Made by a program: the position numbers and the translations under genes. Below the pieces are notes generated by a model. That model ran no database searches. It worked only from the letters and a program-made list of their open reading frames with translations, and was not told where the DNA came from. From positions 1-36,013 of the forward strand of contig JAHJBM010000083.1 in the NCBI GenBank assembly GCA_018813505.1: a stretch of 36,013 bases of DNA. The letters run 5' to 3'. Source of the stretch: Microcaldota archaeon (GTDB taxonomy: Archaea > Micrarchaeota > Micrarchaeia > Anstonellales > Bilamarchaeaceae). Shown piece after piece: positions 15,283 to 23,595 of the stretch. How positions within the stretch are numbered: position 1 is the first letter of the stretch; each line of letters opens with the position of its first letter.

Positions 15283-15646
15283 GATTCAAGCCAAGAACGA
15301 TGAATTGTTCTCGATTATTGCATTGGAAATAGAATTTCCAATACAATAGGTTTTGAAAGTATTGGAGATACGATATAGCGTGTCGCACAAGTCAGAGAGA
15401 AAAAGAATAGACGAAATTGAATAAAGATTGCTGACGCAACTTAATTTTTCTTGCTAATTCTAGTCAAAAAAATTAGTTATAGCAAACCAAGAAAGTAATG
15501 CAACTTCTTCATAGTTGTCTTATCTCAGCTTGGTTTGAGTGATCTTTGATCACTGCACAACAATTGCTAAATGCAATTGTTGTTTGCTAGTAGCGAAACA
15601 AAACTTTTCTGTTTCGCTGTAAAAAATAATAAAGAAATAGAAAAGA
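15283..15646. other. 364-nt gap filled with strong hairpins
   Basis: No gene seen. Perfect or near-perfect stems: 15316-15348 (TATTG + ATTGGAAAT arms, one mismatch); CAAACCAAG 15483-15491 with 15529-15537 enclosing CAACT/AGTTG; AGTGATC/GATCACT 15538-15554; an 11-bp stem 15557-15567 with 15573-15583; AGCGAAACA/TGTTTCGCT 15592-15618. The last lies 28 nt past the DEAD-box stop on its strand and is followed by more stems, so this may be its 3' region or a separate small RNA on either strand. Confidence 0.5.
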
Positions 15647-17038
15647 TCAATCTCTGCGATGCCTGAACGAGCTTCTTCTTTTTGCTGGATTTCGTGAACC
15701 GGCACCGGTAGGTCGCCTATCATTGGTACTTCTTTGTCCATAACTTCGGTTATCTGAACGTCTGCTATCCGAACTTCTGCCATCAGGACGTCGATCGTTA
15801 GAACGTCTGTCATCCGACCTTCGGTTATCAGAACTTCTACCATCAGGACGTCGACTATCTGGACGTCTGTTATCAGAACTTCTACGACCGCCGTATGACG
15901 AACCACTTCTTGGTCCACCGCGTCTTGAATAATTATTGCGTGTACCATCTTTCATCCATGCAAAATCATCATGATTTTCAGACATCCGCTCATGTACGGA
16001 TTCTCGCCTCATGACAAAATTTACGACTTTTCCTTCTGCACCCATTCTACCGGTACGGCCTACGCGATGAAGGTGGGTTTCTTCGGTCTCAGCCTCATCA
16101 TAGTTCACTATAAGACCAACATCATCAATATGCAAACCTCTTGCGGCTACGTTGGTTGCAATAAGAATATGTAGCTGATTTTCCCTGAATTTAGTAAGAA
16201 CCTGATTTCTTCTTGATTGTGTAATGTCACCATGAAGCATACCCATACCACGAATTCCACGTTTTTCGAGCATGTCCTTAAGCCAGCCGACACTTCTTTT
16301 TGTTTTCATGAAAACAAGTATTTTCGTATCTTTATAGGAATCAATTACCTCAAGGAACTTGGAAAACTTTTCCTTGCGCGTGATCTCGATATGTTCTTCT
16401 TTTATTGATGATACGACTTCCATTTCACCGAGAGTTATTAATTCTGAATCACGCATATATTTTGAAGCAATACTCTTTATACTGTGATCAACGGTAGCTG
16501 AGAACAGCAAGATGATCCTTTGTTTTGGCAACATGTCAAGGATACCAAAAACCTCTTCCTGGAAACCAAGATCAAGCATATGATCCGCTTCATCAAGAAC
16601 AATAGCATTGAATCTTGAAATATCGACAACCCTACGCCTGCATAAATCAAGAAGTCTGCCTGGAGTCGCCACAAGAATATCGCACCCCCCCCTAAGATCC
16701 CTAATTTGGAGACTGATGCTCTGTCCGCCATAAACAACGTGGACTTTCAACTGATGCACTTGGCTCAATGCACGCAATTCCTTACAAACCTGAATTGCCA
16801 ACTCACGTGTTGGTGCAAGGACAAGAGCTTTGCCAGATGTTTTTGAGATTATTCTTTCGATTAATCCAATACCAAATGCCGCAGTCTTGCCAGTACCGGT
16901 CTGACTTCTTACAATAAGATTGCGCCCTTCGATTATCTTAGGGATTGCTTTTTCTTGCACTTCAGTTGCTTCCACATATCCATGATTTGATATGGATCTC
17001 AATGTTTTTTCATTTAATTTTAATTCTACAAATTTCAT
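15647..17038 (-). CDS. DEAD-box RNA helicase with Arg/Asp-rich repeat tail
   Basis: 463 aa. Motifs in order: SQTGTGKT (I), PTRELAIQ (Ia), TPGR (Ib), DEAD in VLDEADHML (II), SAT (III), an ARGLHIDDVGLIVNYD segment (V), HRVGRTGRMG (VI). The recognition Q-motif region lies near the N-terminus. From about residue 375 the tail is basic and built of near-tandem five-residue units of the RRPDG / RSSDN / RRSDD kind, encoded by similar 15-base DNA units. Such tails bind RNA without strict sequence and can promote condensates. It unwinds RNA secondary structure, as in cold adaptation or ribosome assembly. Transcribed from a TATA box at about 17180-17190, giving a leader of about 115 nt with three hairpins. 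Confidence 0.93.
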   Translation of the reverse strand: MKFVELKLNEKTLRSISNHGYVEATEVQEKAIPKIIEGRNLIVRSQTGTGKTAAFGIGLIERIISKTSGKALVLAPTRELAIQVCKELRALSQVHQLKVHVVYGGQSISLQIRDLRGGCDILVATPGRLLDLCRRRVVDISRFNAIVLDEADHMLDLGFQEEVFGILDMLPKQRIILLFSATVDHSIKSIASKYMRDSELITLGEMEVVSSIKEEHIEITRKEKFSKFLEVIDSYKDTKILVFMKTKRSVGWLKDMLEKRGIRGMGMLHGDITQSRRNQVLTKFRENQLHILIATNVAARGLHIDDVGLIVNYDEAETEETHLHRVGRTGRMGAEGKVVNFVMRRESVHERMSENHDDFAWMKDGTRNNYSRRGGPRSGSSYGGRRSSDNRRPDSRRPDGRSSDNRRSDDRRSNDRRPDGRSSDSRRSDNRSYGQRSTNDRRPTGAGSRNPAKRRSSFRHRRD

Positions 17039-17069
17039 TTGCTCACTTTTCGGACCGTTTACAAAGGCA

Positions 17070-17190
17070 GAACCACACTGTTTTTTGGTTCGCTGTTAGC
17101 AATCCGACTGAGGAGCCATACAAAAATTTGTATGCCAAGAACGATAGATCGTTCCGATGTTGTACTGGCATATTTTAACATTATATAATA
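17070..17190 (-). promoter_or_regulatory. Promoter and structured 5' leader of the DEAD-box gene
   Basis: The TATA box (TTATATAATA at 17181-17190) implies a start near 17155 and a leader of about 117 nt. The leader holds three hairpins: GAACGAT/ATCGTTC (17139-17154), CATACAAA/TTTGTATG (17117-17134), and GAACCA/TGGTTC (17070-17091). Long structured leaders are known for the cold-induced deaD mRNA of Methanococcoides burtonii. A similar auto- or cold-regulation is plausible here. Confidence 0.5.
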
Positions 17191-17302
17191 TTACAGTATA
17201 ACAAAACTTAGAGGATCGCTATAGGTCTATCTGTATCTTATTCTGACCAGTCTGAATTATAAACCCAGCACCCAGAATGGAAAATCGTGGTTTTGGATTT
17301 TT

Positions 17303-17839
17303 TTAGAGGAGCAGTGGATATATTTTTTCTCTAAAACGTTTTCTATCCTTTTTTATCTGGGACTTTAGTGCAAACCTCCCGTAAGGTGTTTCCTTGAATT
17401 TTGCACCTGCAACGCATCCCCTGTGAAAAACAATCATACTACCATATAATGATAAGATTTTTGATATTCGCTTAGCTCTGTAGTTCGTTTTTTCACTATT
17501 CCTTTTGATTCTGTCCCTTAGATTGATTGTTCGGCTTAATTTATTATTAATAACATGAATATCTCCAGTCTGTTGCCATTTGATCCCAAAAAATTCTTCC
17601 GCTGTTCGACAACTATAGTAAAATTTATTTGTACCAAGATAAGCGGCAATTGCTCTTGTCAGAATCATCATTGGTTTATCAATTGTTGTGGCCTTTCGTT
17701 CTTCTGATGTTGGGACATAGTATATTTTCTTAAATGGGGTTGGAAACAAACTAAGGTTAATTGTCATTGTTTTTATTTTAGTAGAGCTCGAGCCACCTTC
17801 GAGCAACGTCTTGTGGGTTACAACTTGTTTAGGCAACAC
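17303..17839 (-). CDS. AbiEi-like antitoxin-type protein without recognisable winged helix
   Basis: 178 aa, GTG start overlapping the NTase stop by 11 nt. KKIYYVPTSEERK, then KPMMILTRAIAAYLGTNKFYYSCRTAEEFFGIKW, then a beta-rich NVIN region, resemble the C-terminal part of AbiEi proteins (YYxxxxxAxExxGI). The usual N-terminal winged helix of AbiEi is not seen. AbiEi neutralises the AbiEii nucleotidyltransferase and represses the operon in type IV toxin-antitoxin systems. Here it is downstream of the toxin-like gene, the reverse of the common order. C-terminal residues are very basic, suggesting nucleic-acid binding. Assignment is moderate. Confidence 0.55.
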   Translation of the reverse strand: MLPKQVVTHKTLLEGGSSSTKIKTMTINLSLFPTPFKKIYYVPTSEERKATTIDKPMMILTRAIAAYLGTNKFYYSCRTAEEFFGIKWQQTGDIHVINNKLSRTINLRDRIKRNSEKTNYRAKRISKILSLYGSMIVFHRGCVAGAKFKETPYGRFALKSQIKKDRKRFREKIYPLLL

Positions 17840-18419
17840 AGTTCAACACCTCTTCGAAGTAAATATAATCTAGTTCAGTTACCATACGCCTCAATTCTCC
17901 GATATTTTTTGGTTTCCCATATTTCTTTATCAGATCAATGGCAGTTTTCTTATCTTGCCTCATTTTTTTCAATATAAAAATTATATCGAATAGATCTCTG
18001 GCTTCTAGTCTTCCGGCATAAGTTTCCAATTTCATATCCAACAGATCTTTTATAGACGCAACTCTTATTTTTTGTTGCCCAATTTGAAATTCAGCATTTT
18101 CTTTGATACTTTTTTCTGGTGTAAATATTTCAACTTTGACACAGCAATCCTCAAATTGGATAACAAACTGATTAGTATATGCAGTTCTTTGAGTTTTATA
18201 TCCTTTTTTAGAAAGTGCCCCCTTTAACTTTTCTTTGATCGTTTCATCTTTTTGTTTTTTAAGAGGAACAAAATCCAGATCAACACTGACCCTATGTTTC
18301 AGATAAAAAAGAGCCAATGCTGTTCCTCCAACTAGAATTAGCTCTCCTTGACTACATTCTGCTATGTCTTCTATTGATTCCAGAATGCGACCGTATTTTT
18401 TCTGAAATAGCTTATCCAT
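17829..18419 (-). CDS. AbiEii-family nucleotidyltransferase (type IV toxin-like)
   Basis: 196 aa. LVGGTALALFY (29-39) then HRVSVDLDF (42-50) is the DUF1814/AbiEii signature, with catalytic D47 and D49. A later KxD-like motif is KLETYAGRLEARDLFDIIF. Members transfer nucleotides to RNA acceptor ends, some to tRNA, and arrest growth during phage infection. A leaderless promoter with TTTATAAA about 25 nt before the ATG. The partner gene overlaps downstream. Defence role is known for the family but not shown here. Confidence 0.85.
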   Translation of the reverse strand: MDKLFQKKYGRILESIEDIAECSQGELILVGGTALALFYLKHRVSVDLDFVPLKKQKDETIKEKLKGALSKKGYKTQRTAYTNQFVIQFEDCCVKVEIFTPEKSIKENAEFQIGQQKIRVASIKDLLDMKLETYAGRLEARDLFDIIFILKKMRQDKKTAIDLIKKYGKPKNIGELRRMVTELDYIYFEEVLNCVA

Positions 18420-18620
18420 ACAAAAAGATATTCAAAAAACATTTATAAAGGTATGTTTTAACTGAGTTATGTATTTTCATAACCTAGCTAAAACAAGATC
18501 GACTGTAATGAAAATTGCTCTCGGATGACTCCGTTCCAAACAGACATTTTTTCAATTGCAACTTTGAGATGAAAAATTAGAAACACAACCAATTTATAGA
18601 TTACACGTTTATGATAGGGT

Positions 18621-18836
18621 ATGAATGAAAAGGAAAAAGAAAACATACTAGAACATACGTTTTGGATAGATGGTGCTGGCATCTACTTGTCAGGAATTTT
18701 TTACATACTAGGGTATCTTATATTATCTTATCTAGACTGGAAATTTGACATCTATAGCGGAATTGTTTTGTTGATCTTGTCATTCGCAATAAGCATTCTG
18801 ACGTATAAATTTATAATAAAAAAAATAGTAAAATGA
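18621..18836 (+). CDS. Small membrane protein, two transmembrane helices
   Basis: 71 aa. A charged N-terminus, then two hydrophobic helices (about 17-36 and 43-62) and a basic tail. TTTATAG lies about 25 nt upstream of the ATG. I do not recognise a family. It is divergent from the AbiE-like pair. Confidence 0.6.
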   Translation: MNEKEKENILEHTFWIDGAGIYLSGIFYILGYLILSYLDWKFDIYSGIVLLILSFAISILTYKFIIKKIVK

Positions 18837-19017
18837 TTTGCTCTCAGCGAAACTTGTTCTTAATGAATAATTTCATAAATTACAAAACTCGAAATAGAAT
18901 ATTGAAAACAAAAAAATGTTTTGACAACCAGACTATTGAATTTGAAGGAAAATAATGCTATGCGAACTACCCATCTCAGGATTGACATATTCAAATCTCA
19001 GCTGAAATATGGCAGAT

Positions 19018-19962
19018 TCAGACTTTTTTTGAGTTTGGAAATCCGACTATATCTATTGTTTGTGATGCTAGTTTTATGTCCTTTGTTTTTTGTATCTCTT
19101 TCAAAAGACGAATACTCAGACGATTGGAAACTAAACGCCTAGAACGAACCTCTGTAACATAACGGATATTCACAGACATCCAATTGTCAGTTAATTTAAG
19201 AAATATTTGTGGATCCGCATCTTTTTGCTGGAAGAAATATTTTTCTCCCATCTGAGATAATTCCTGCGAAGCTTTCTTTATTGTTTCATGAGTTTCTTTC
19301 TTAGCAATACTTGAAAATAATTCGATTGCCTTGTTCCAATTACTGTCATAGGTTAGAGGAATCCAGATTTCGTCCCATATGAACCCATGATCTTTTGTGT
19401 AGTTGTTTATTGTTCCTGATAGAACACAACTATTTGGGATGGTGGTTAGCCGGCCAGTAACTTGATCTCCTTCAACCCATCCACGCGTTTCCAAAAGCGT
19501 AGTATAAAATACACCGATATCAACAACGTCACCATAAAGAGAGTTGATTTGAACACGATCCCCAACTGCATAAATACGTGTGATAAGCAGCATCACCCCA
19601 CCACCGAGGTTTTTAAAAATATCTTGAAGTGCAATGGCGATTGCAGCTGCGATAAGCCCATATGCAACTAGAATTGCTTCTGGATTTGGAATCCAGATAG
19701 TTATGATTGCGGCAATTATTATGATGCTGTTGAGAAGTGATATAATTTTACGCAGTTCAAACTTTCTACGATTGTCCTTAATCCCCCCAATGAGTGCGTT
19801 TTCGATTACAATATTAAATATCACGTATATTGACGCCAATGCAATAAAAGTATAAAATAATTTAATCAGATACTCACTTGGATAAAATAAAGTGGCATAC
19901 CAAAACACACCTGCGATTAAGAATAGTAAAAGAAACTTAAAAAATTTTCCAAGAGATATCAA
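19018..19962 (-). CDS. mscS: MscS-family mechanosensitive channel
   Basis: 314 aa. Three transmembrane helices; the pore helix AYGLIAAAIAIALQDIFKNLGGGV (about 99-122) is the typical Ala/Gly-packed TM3, followed by a beta domain (GDRVQINSLYGDVVDIGVFYTTLLE, TIPNS). The start is TTG, with GTGGTG upstream; no better start is seen. It opens under membrane tension and releases solutes after osmotic downshift. Stand-alone gene. Confidence 0.9.
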   Translation of the reverse strand: MISLGKFFKFLLLFLIAGVFWYATLFYPSEYLIKLFYTFIALASIYVIFNIVIENALIGGIKDNRRKFELRKIISLLNSIIIIAAIITIWIPNPEAILVAYGLIAAAIAIALQDIFKNLGGGVMLLITRIYAVGDRVQINSLYGDVVDIGVFYTTLLETRGWVEGDQVTGRLTTIPNSCVLSGTINNYTKDHGFIWDEIWIPLTYDSNWNKAIELFSSIAKKETHETIKKASQELSQMGEKYFFQQKDADPQIFLKLTDNWMSVNIRYVTEVRSRRLVSNRLSIRLLKEIQKTKDIKLASQTIDIVGFPNSKKV

Positions 19963-20116
19963 ACAAACACCACGAACCGCATAAACATTATAGCTCGTAT
20001 AAGATTTATTAATGGTAACTTAAGGAAATTTTAATTTATTGGTTAGGTTGGAATTGTTTTTAGATAAAAAGAATTGCTCCTGCCGAATAGGCTGAGGTGC
20101 TCTGAATGCCTCAATG

Positions 20117-20138
20117 ATTTGACAGAATCCTGTCGAAT
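20117..20138. other. Att-like palindrome upstream of the integrase gene (site 1)
   Basis: Arms ATTTGACAG and CTGTCGAAT (one mismatch) around a central AATC. 18 of 22 bases match site 2 at 21541-21562 in the same orientation. Two inverted arms around a short core is the layout of tyrosine-recombinase crossover sites. It could instead be an operator for the integrase gene, since it lies 45 bp before its start. Confidence 0.4.
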
Positions 20139-20182
20139 TTCACATCAAGCATAAAATAGTCCCTTCTACCGGAGTGATAGGT

Positions 20183-21397
20183 ATGGAGGGAATGGATATA
20201 CATAGCTACCAGCAGAACTTTGAGAGCACGCTGGAAAAGGTACGCATAGACGATGGGATATGTAAAGAGAATAAGGAGGCGATCGTCTCTTTTTGCAAAA
20301 AGCAGCTTGCAAAAGGCCACAGCTATGGTCGTGTAGCAAAGGTAGCATTTTGCCTAAGGAAATGGGCAATGTGGCTAAAAAAACCGTTTAAGGACGCGAC
20401 AAAGGACGACCTGATTTCAATAGTTGGGGATTTGGAAGCCAATCCAAGATATGCGCATCAAACAAAATATGACTTCAAAGTAATTTTGAAAATGATCTAC
20501 AAATACGTCAAAGGAAACGACGAAGTCTATCCGCCTGAGATTAGCTGGCTTAGGCAGAATATGAAAAAGCAACGTCATAAGCTACCTGAGGAACTTCTAA
20601 GCGAAGAAGAAGTTTTGAAAATGGCCAACGCTGCCGATACGATCAGGGACAAGGCGTTTATTCTCGTTCTATATGAAACAGGATGCAGAATAGGCGAAAT
20701 CCTTACTACCAAGATCAAGAATGTTATGTTTGATCAGTATGGCGCCATCCTTAGGGTTACCGGAAAAACCGGAGATCGAAGAGTGCGGATAATTAGTTCT
20801 GCACCCATTCTTGCGAATTGGATTGATATTCACCCATACAAAAATGATCCCGAGTCGATAGTATGGTATCCAAATGCAACCAACAGAAGAAACCACAGAA
20901 AAGTAATGAAACACCAATCCGTGTATGTTCTGATTAGAAAATTAGCCAACGATGCAGGAGTATCCAAAAGAGTTTATCCGCATTTATTCAGACATAGTAG
21001 GGCAACGGCAATGGCAGGAAAATTCACCGAAGCGCAGATGAAGGAGTATTTCGGATGGGTGCAAGGCTCGGATATGGCAGCTACGTATGTGCATCTTAGC
21101 GGCAGGGACGTTGACAACACCCTCCTGAAATTGCATGGTTTAGCAAAACCAGAGGAAGAACAGGAAGATAAAATGAAAGTGCGATCTTGCGCAAGGTGCA
21201 AAGAGCATAACTCGCCCATAGCGCAATTCTGCATAAAATGCGGTCTGCCATTAGATCAAGAACTTTTGCTTAGGGTTGAAAAGGAACGCGAGTCAAGCGA
21301 TGACCTAATGAACAAATTGATGGAAGACAAGGAATTCAGGGAGCTCATGATGAAAAAGATTTTAGAGAAAGGATTGCAGAAGAATATAGTGCATTAA
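20183..21397 (+). CDS. Tyrosine recombinase (integrase) with C-terminal zinc ribbon
   Basis: About 404 aa from the ATG at 20183, which has GGAG eight bases upstream; GTG at 20174 and ATG at 20192 are in frame. N-terminal SAM-like core-binding domain (about 15-125), catalytic domain (about 130-320) with Arg in ETGCRIGEI, Lys in TGKTGDRRV, HLFRHSRAT (HxxR), GWVQG and the nucleophile Tyr in ATYVHLSG. After the catalytic part there is a zinc ribbon with CARC and CIKC pairs, and then a charged helix. The ribbon is common in archaeal integrases of mobile elements. It is flanked by two similar palindromic sites and lies at the left edge of the accessory region. Confidence 0.9.
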   Translation: MEGMDIHSYQQNFESTLEKVRIDDGICKENKEAIVSFCKKQLAKGHSYGRVAKVAFCLRKWAMWLKKPFKDATKDDLISIVGDLEANPRYAHQTKYDFKVILKMIYKYVKGNDEVYPPEISWLRQNMKKQRHKLPEELLSEEEVLKMANAADTIRDKAFILVLYETGCRIGEILTTKIKNVMFDQYGAILRVTGKTGDRRVRIISSAPILANWIDIHPYKNDPESIVWYPNATNRRNHRKVMKHQSVYVLIRKLANDAGVSKRVYPHLFRHSRATAMAGKFTEAQMKEYFGWVQGSDMAATYVHLSGRDVDNTLLKLHGLAKPEEEQEDKMKVRSCARCKEHNSPIAQFCIKCGLPLDQELLLRVEKERESSDDLMNKLMEDKEFRELMMKKILEKGLQKNIVH

Positions 21398-21540
21398 GGC
21401 GAGTGATCTTCATTTTTCTTTAACATTTGTTTTAGATCAACAAACCATTTCGGTATTATGTCCTCAATTTTTTTACTTTCTGGTTCTTTGGCGTCCATAT
21501 ACTTTTTAGGCAGTTGAGACTATTTATCATCTCCTGTAAA

Positions 21541-21562
21541 ATTCGATAAAATCCTGTCAAAT
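21541..21562. other. Att-like site downstream of the integrase gene (site 2)
   Basis: Matches site 1 at 18 of 22 positions, all four differences being transitions. The right arm CTGTCAAAT and core AATC are conserved; the left arm is degenerate. A related half-site TCCTGTAAAATT lies just upstream at 21532-21543. The flanking gap (about 21398-21741) shows no other convincing gene. Confidence 0.4.
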
Positions 21563-21741
21563 TGAAGAACCAACGCCCTAATCTCCAAACCTTCCCGCTT
21601 TTCATGGCGAAATGCGAATTAAGGCTTAATTCCTTGAAATTTCTTTGGAATTTCCTTGCCCTAACGTCTGACACTCGGCTAGGAAAGGAAAAATACACTG
21701 TGTCATTTAAGGTATTTATGCGTAGTTTGAGTTTTATCTTT

Positions 21742-21942
21742 GTGGCAAAGATTGCAGATGCAGTAAACAGGATTCTTGATTTCATTTCCGATAAGCCAGT
21801 TAGCGTGCATCAGATAGTCTGCAAGACAAAGCTGCATACGAATACGGTAAATTCATATCTGGAATTGATAGAAAAAATTCAAAATTCAAGGAAGATAAAG
21901 AAGGTTGTCAAAAAATCAAGAGTATTTTTTATGCGAGACTAA
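21742..21942 (+). CDS. Small winged-helix-like protein
   Basis: 66 aa from a GTG at 21742, about 25-30 nt after the AT-rich element TTAAGGTATTTAT. The frame is open upstream to 21562, with an ATG at 21718, but that part looks non-coding. The sequence KIADAVNRILDFISDKPVSVHQIVCKTKLHTNTVNSYL fits an HTH followed by a basic wing (RKIKKVVKKSR). Its stop overlaps the convergent regulator gene by four bases. Function unknown; a small element-encoded regulator is likely. Confidence 0.45.
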   Translation: MAKIADAVNRILDFISDKPVSVHQIVCKTKLHTNTVNSYLELIEKIQNSRKIKKVVKKSRVFFMRD

Positions 21943-22601
21943 ACTTTTTTTACTTTAGGTCTAAAATGGGAATAAAACTCATAACCCTCGATAAAAATCA
22001 AATTGTATGCTTTGTAAAATGACGGATTGAGATCCGTGTACGCATCAGTCATTATATCCAGTATCTTGTTTAGTTCTTTTATTTTCCCATAACCAGTTAG
22101 GTGTGTTTGTTCAGGAGATGCATCTATCTCTTTCAACTCATTTAAGCTTGGTATTTTATCGCCAAATTGAATGATGTTGGGATGCTTTCTCAAGTATAAT
22201 AATTCAACTAGTCTATTAGTGAAAATATCAAGTAGATATTCATCATAATAAAAGTCCAGAAGTAATTTAATAAAACAAGAAAATTCTTCTAAATTATCAT
22301 TCACTAGTTTGTCGAGTTTAGCCATAACCTTTGGGCCGAAACCCATTCGTTCGTAAGACATTATACTTTTTATGACATTCCAAAATTTCTTATACTCTAT
22401 TTTATATGTTTGAATTATGCCTTTTTTTTCTCCTTCAATTAAAATTTTTTGATTTTTTAGTTGTTTAATATATGAATGTACTAGTGGCTGGGCCATCGTT
22501 AATTTATCAGCAATTGCTTGTGAGTAATCGATACCATTCGCTATGGCTGCTAATACCTTTGTCGTATTTTTTGAAACCCAGTAATTTCGCATTTCTGACA
22601 T
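21939..22601 (-). CDS. Winged-helix transcription regulator
   Basis: 220 aa. N-terminal winged helix (about 8-60): VSKNTTKVLAAI, DYSQAIADKL, QPLVHSYIKQLKNQKIL, then a beta wing. The helical C-terminal region of about 150 residues is unfamiliar and may be a ligand or dimer domain. Divergent from a small membrane protein, with an inverted repeat between them, so it probably regulates both genes. Confidence 0.75.
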   Translation of the reverse strand: MSEMRNYWVSKNTTKVLAAIANGIDYSQAIADKLTMAQPLVHSYIKQLKNQKILIEGEKKGIIQTYKIEYKKFWNVIKSIMSYERMGFGPKVMAKLDKLVNDNLEEFSCFIKLLLDFYYDEYLLDIFTNRLVELLYLRKHPNIIQFGDKIPSLNELKEIDASPEQTHLTGYGKIKELNKILDIMTDAYTDLNPSFYKAYNLIFIEGYEFYSHFRPKVKKV

Positions 22602-22641
22602 GTTTATTCCTCCAACACAACCTTTAATAACATATGCTAAT

Positions 22642-22662
22642 ACTATAATAAGTCCTTATAGT
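22642..22662. promoter_or_regulatory. Inverted repeat between divergent genes (operator)
   Basis: ACTATAA (22642-22648) and TTATAGT (22656-22662), 7-bp perfect arms with a 7-base spacer, overlapping TATA-like sequence. Located between the winged-helix regulator and the membrane protein; GGAGG at 22664-22668 is the ribosome site of the latter. Confidence 0.45.
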
Positions 22663-22675
22663 AGGAGGTTATAAA

Positions 22676-23035
22676 ATGATTGAGATAAATTTAGTTGGAG
22701 GAGCGATCTTCGTGTTGAACGTCATCTTGACGATTGTTTTATCGAGGATGAGAAGAATTGGAATATCACGAAGTGCTGGTATTTCTGGATGGATATCAGC
22801 ATTACTAGGGACATTCGCACTTGTTTTTTATTATCCTGATATATTCACATTCATTACATCTAGCATTGCCATAGCAATGGGTATACTAACGAGCTTTGCG
22901 ATCATATTCATAATTTTCCCAGCCCTATCTCCGAATGCAAACTTAGGTTTTTTTGGAAAGATTGCAAAATACTCGACATGGACTGGTTATTTTATTGGAT
23001 ATGTTATAGCAGTTATACTTGCTTTTTTAAAGTGA
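22676..23035 (+). CDS. Small membrane protein with four transmembrane helices
   Basis: 119 aa; hydrophobic helices at about 5-22, 33-53, 57-82 and 97-118, with a basic loop (RMRRIGISRSAGISG) between the first two. A clear GGAGG lies 7 nt upstream of the ATG. I do not recognise a family. It lies opposite the winged-helix regulator and is likely its target. Confidence 0.65.
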   Translation: MIEINLVGGAIFVLNVILTIVLSRMRRIGISRSAGISGWISALLGTFALVFYYPDIFTFITSSIAIAMGILTSFAIIFIIFPALSPNANLGFFGKIAKYSTWTGYFIGYVIAVILAFLK

Positions 23036-23040
23036 GTTCG

Positions 23041-23475
23041 CTACTTCCAGTTTCTCATTACTATAAGCGTTTGTGTTTGTGTGATAGCAGGGAACTTACG
23101 AAGATAATTGAAAACAAAATCATCCAGTTCCTTAATGCCCGCAACCCTGATTTTAACTATAAGGTCGAATTCTCCTGCTATTGCGCCTATGTCTTCTATT
23201 TCTTCCCTATTTGCCATATCATCCATTGTTGGAGAATAATTTGCTCCAGGTTTTGCCCTTATCAGGACGTATGCTACCGTCTCCTTCCCTAGTTTTTCAT
23301 AATTGAGTGAGAGTGTGTACGCCTTTATTATGCCAGTATCTTCAAGTTTCCTTATACGCCTGTTTATTGTTGCAGATGAGAGCTTTGTTCTCTTTGCCAG
23401 CTCCCTTGCTGATAATCTCGAATCCCTCTTTAACTCATGGATTATCTTCCAATCCACATCATCTATTTGTTCCAT
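23041..23475 (-). CDS. Lrp/AsnC-family transcription regulator
   Basis: 144 aa. N-terminal HTH (DVDWKIIHELKRDSRLSARELAKRTKLSSATINRRIRKLEDTGII, here split by description: about 6-50) and C-terminal RAM ligand-binding domain (about 65-144) with GEFDLIVKI. Full family length. A perfect 16-bp palindrome lies 3 nt from its start, a likely self-control site. Such regulators sense amino acids. Convergent to the small membrane-protein gene and divergent from orc1/cdc6. Confidence 0.92.
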   Translation of the reverse strand: MEQIDDVDWKIIHELKRDSRLSARELAKRTKLSSATINRRIRKLEDTGIIKAYTLSLNYEKLGKETVAYVLIRAKPGANYSPTMDDMANREEIEDIGAIAGEFDLIVKIRVAGIKELDDFVFNYLRKFPAITQTQTLIVMRNWK

Positions 23476-23477
23476 AA

Positions 23478-23493
23478 TGATACATTTGTATCA
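23478..23493. promoter_or_regulatory. 16-bp perfect palindrome at the Lrp gene start
   Basis: TGATACATTTGTATCA, two bases before the Lrp ATG, near the expected leaderless transcript start. A typical archaeal Lrp auto-operator position. Confidence 0.55.
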
Positions 23494-23595
23494 AAATGAT
23501 TAAAAATTAGCCGTCAAATGAGACATAGATATAAATAGTCCATAAACACAATCTATAACCATGTGTAACAATGCTTTGGATGAGGGCAGGGGGAC

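Noticed and set aside
21456-21785. 109-aa minus-strand ORF near att-like site 2
   Set aside because: Unusual residue mix, no promoter or ribosome site, and it overlaps the winged-helix gene and the palindromic site.
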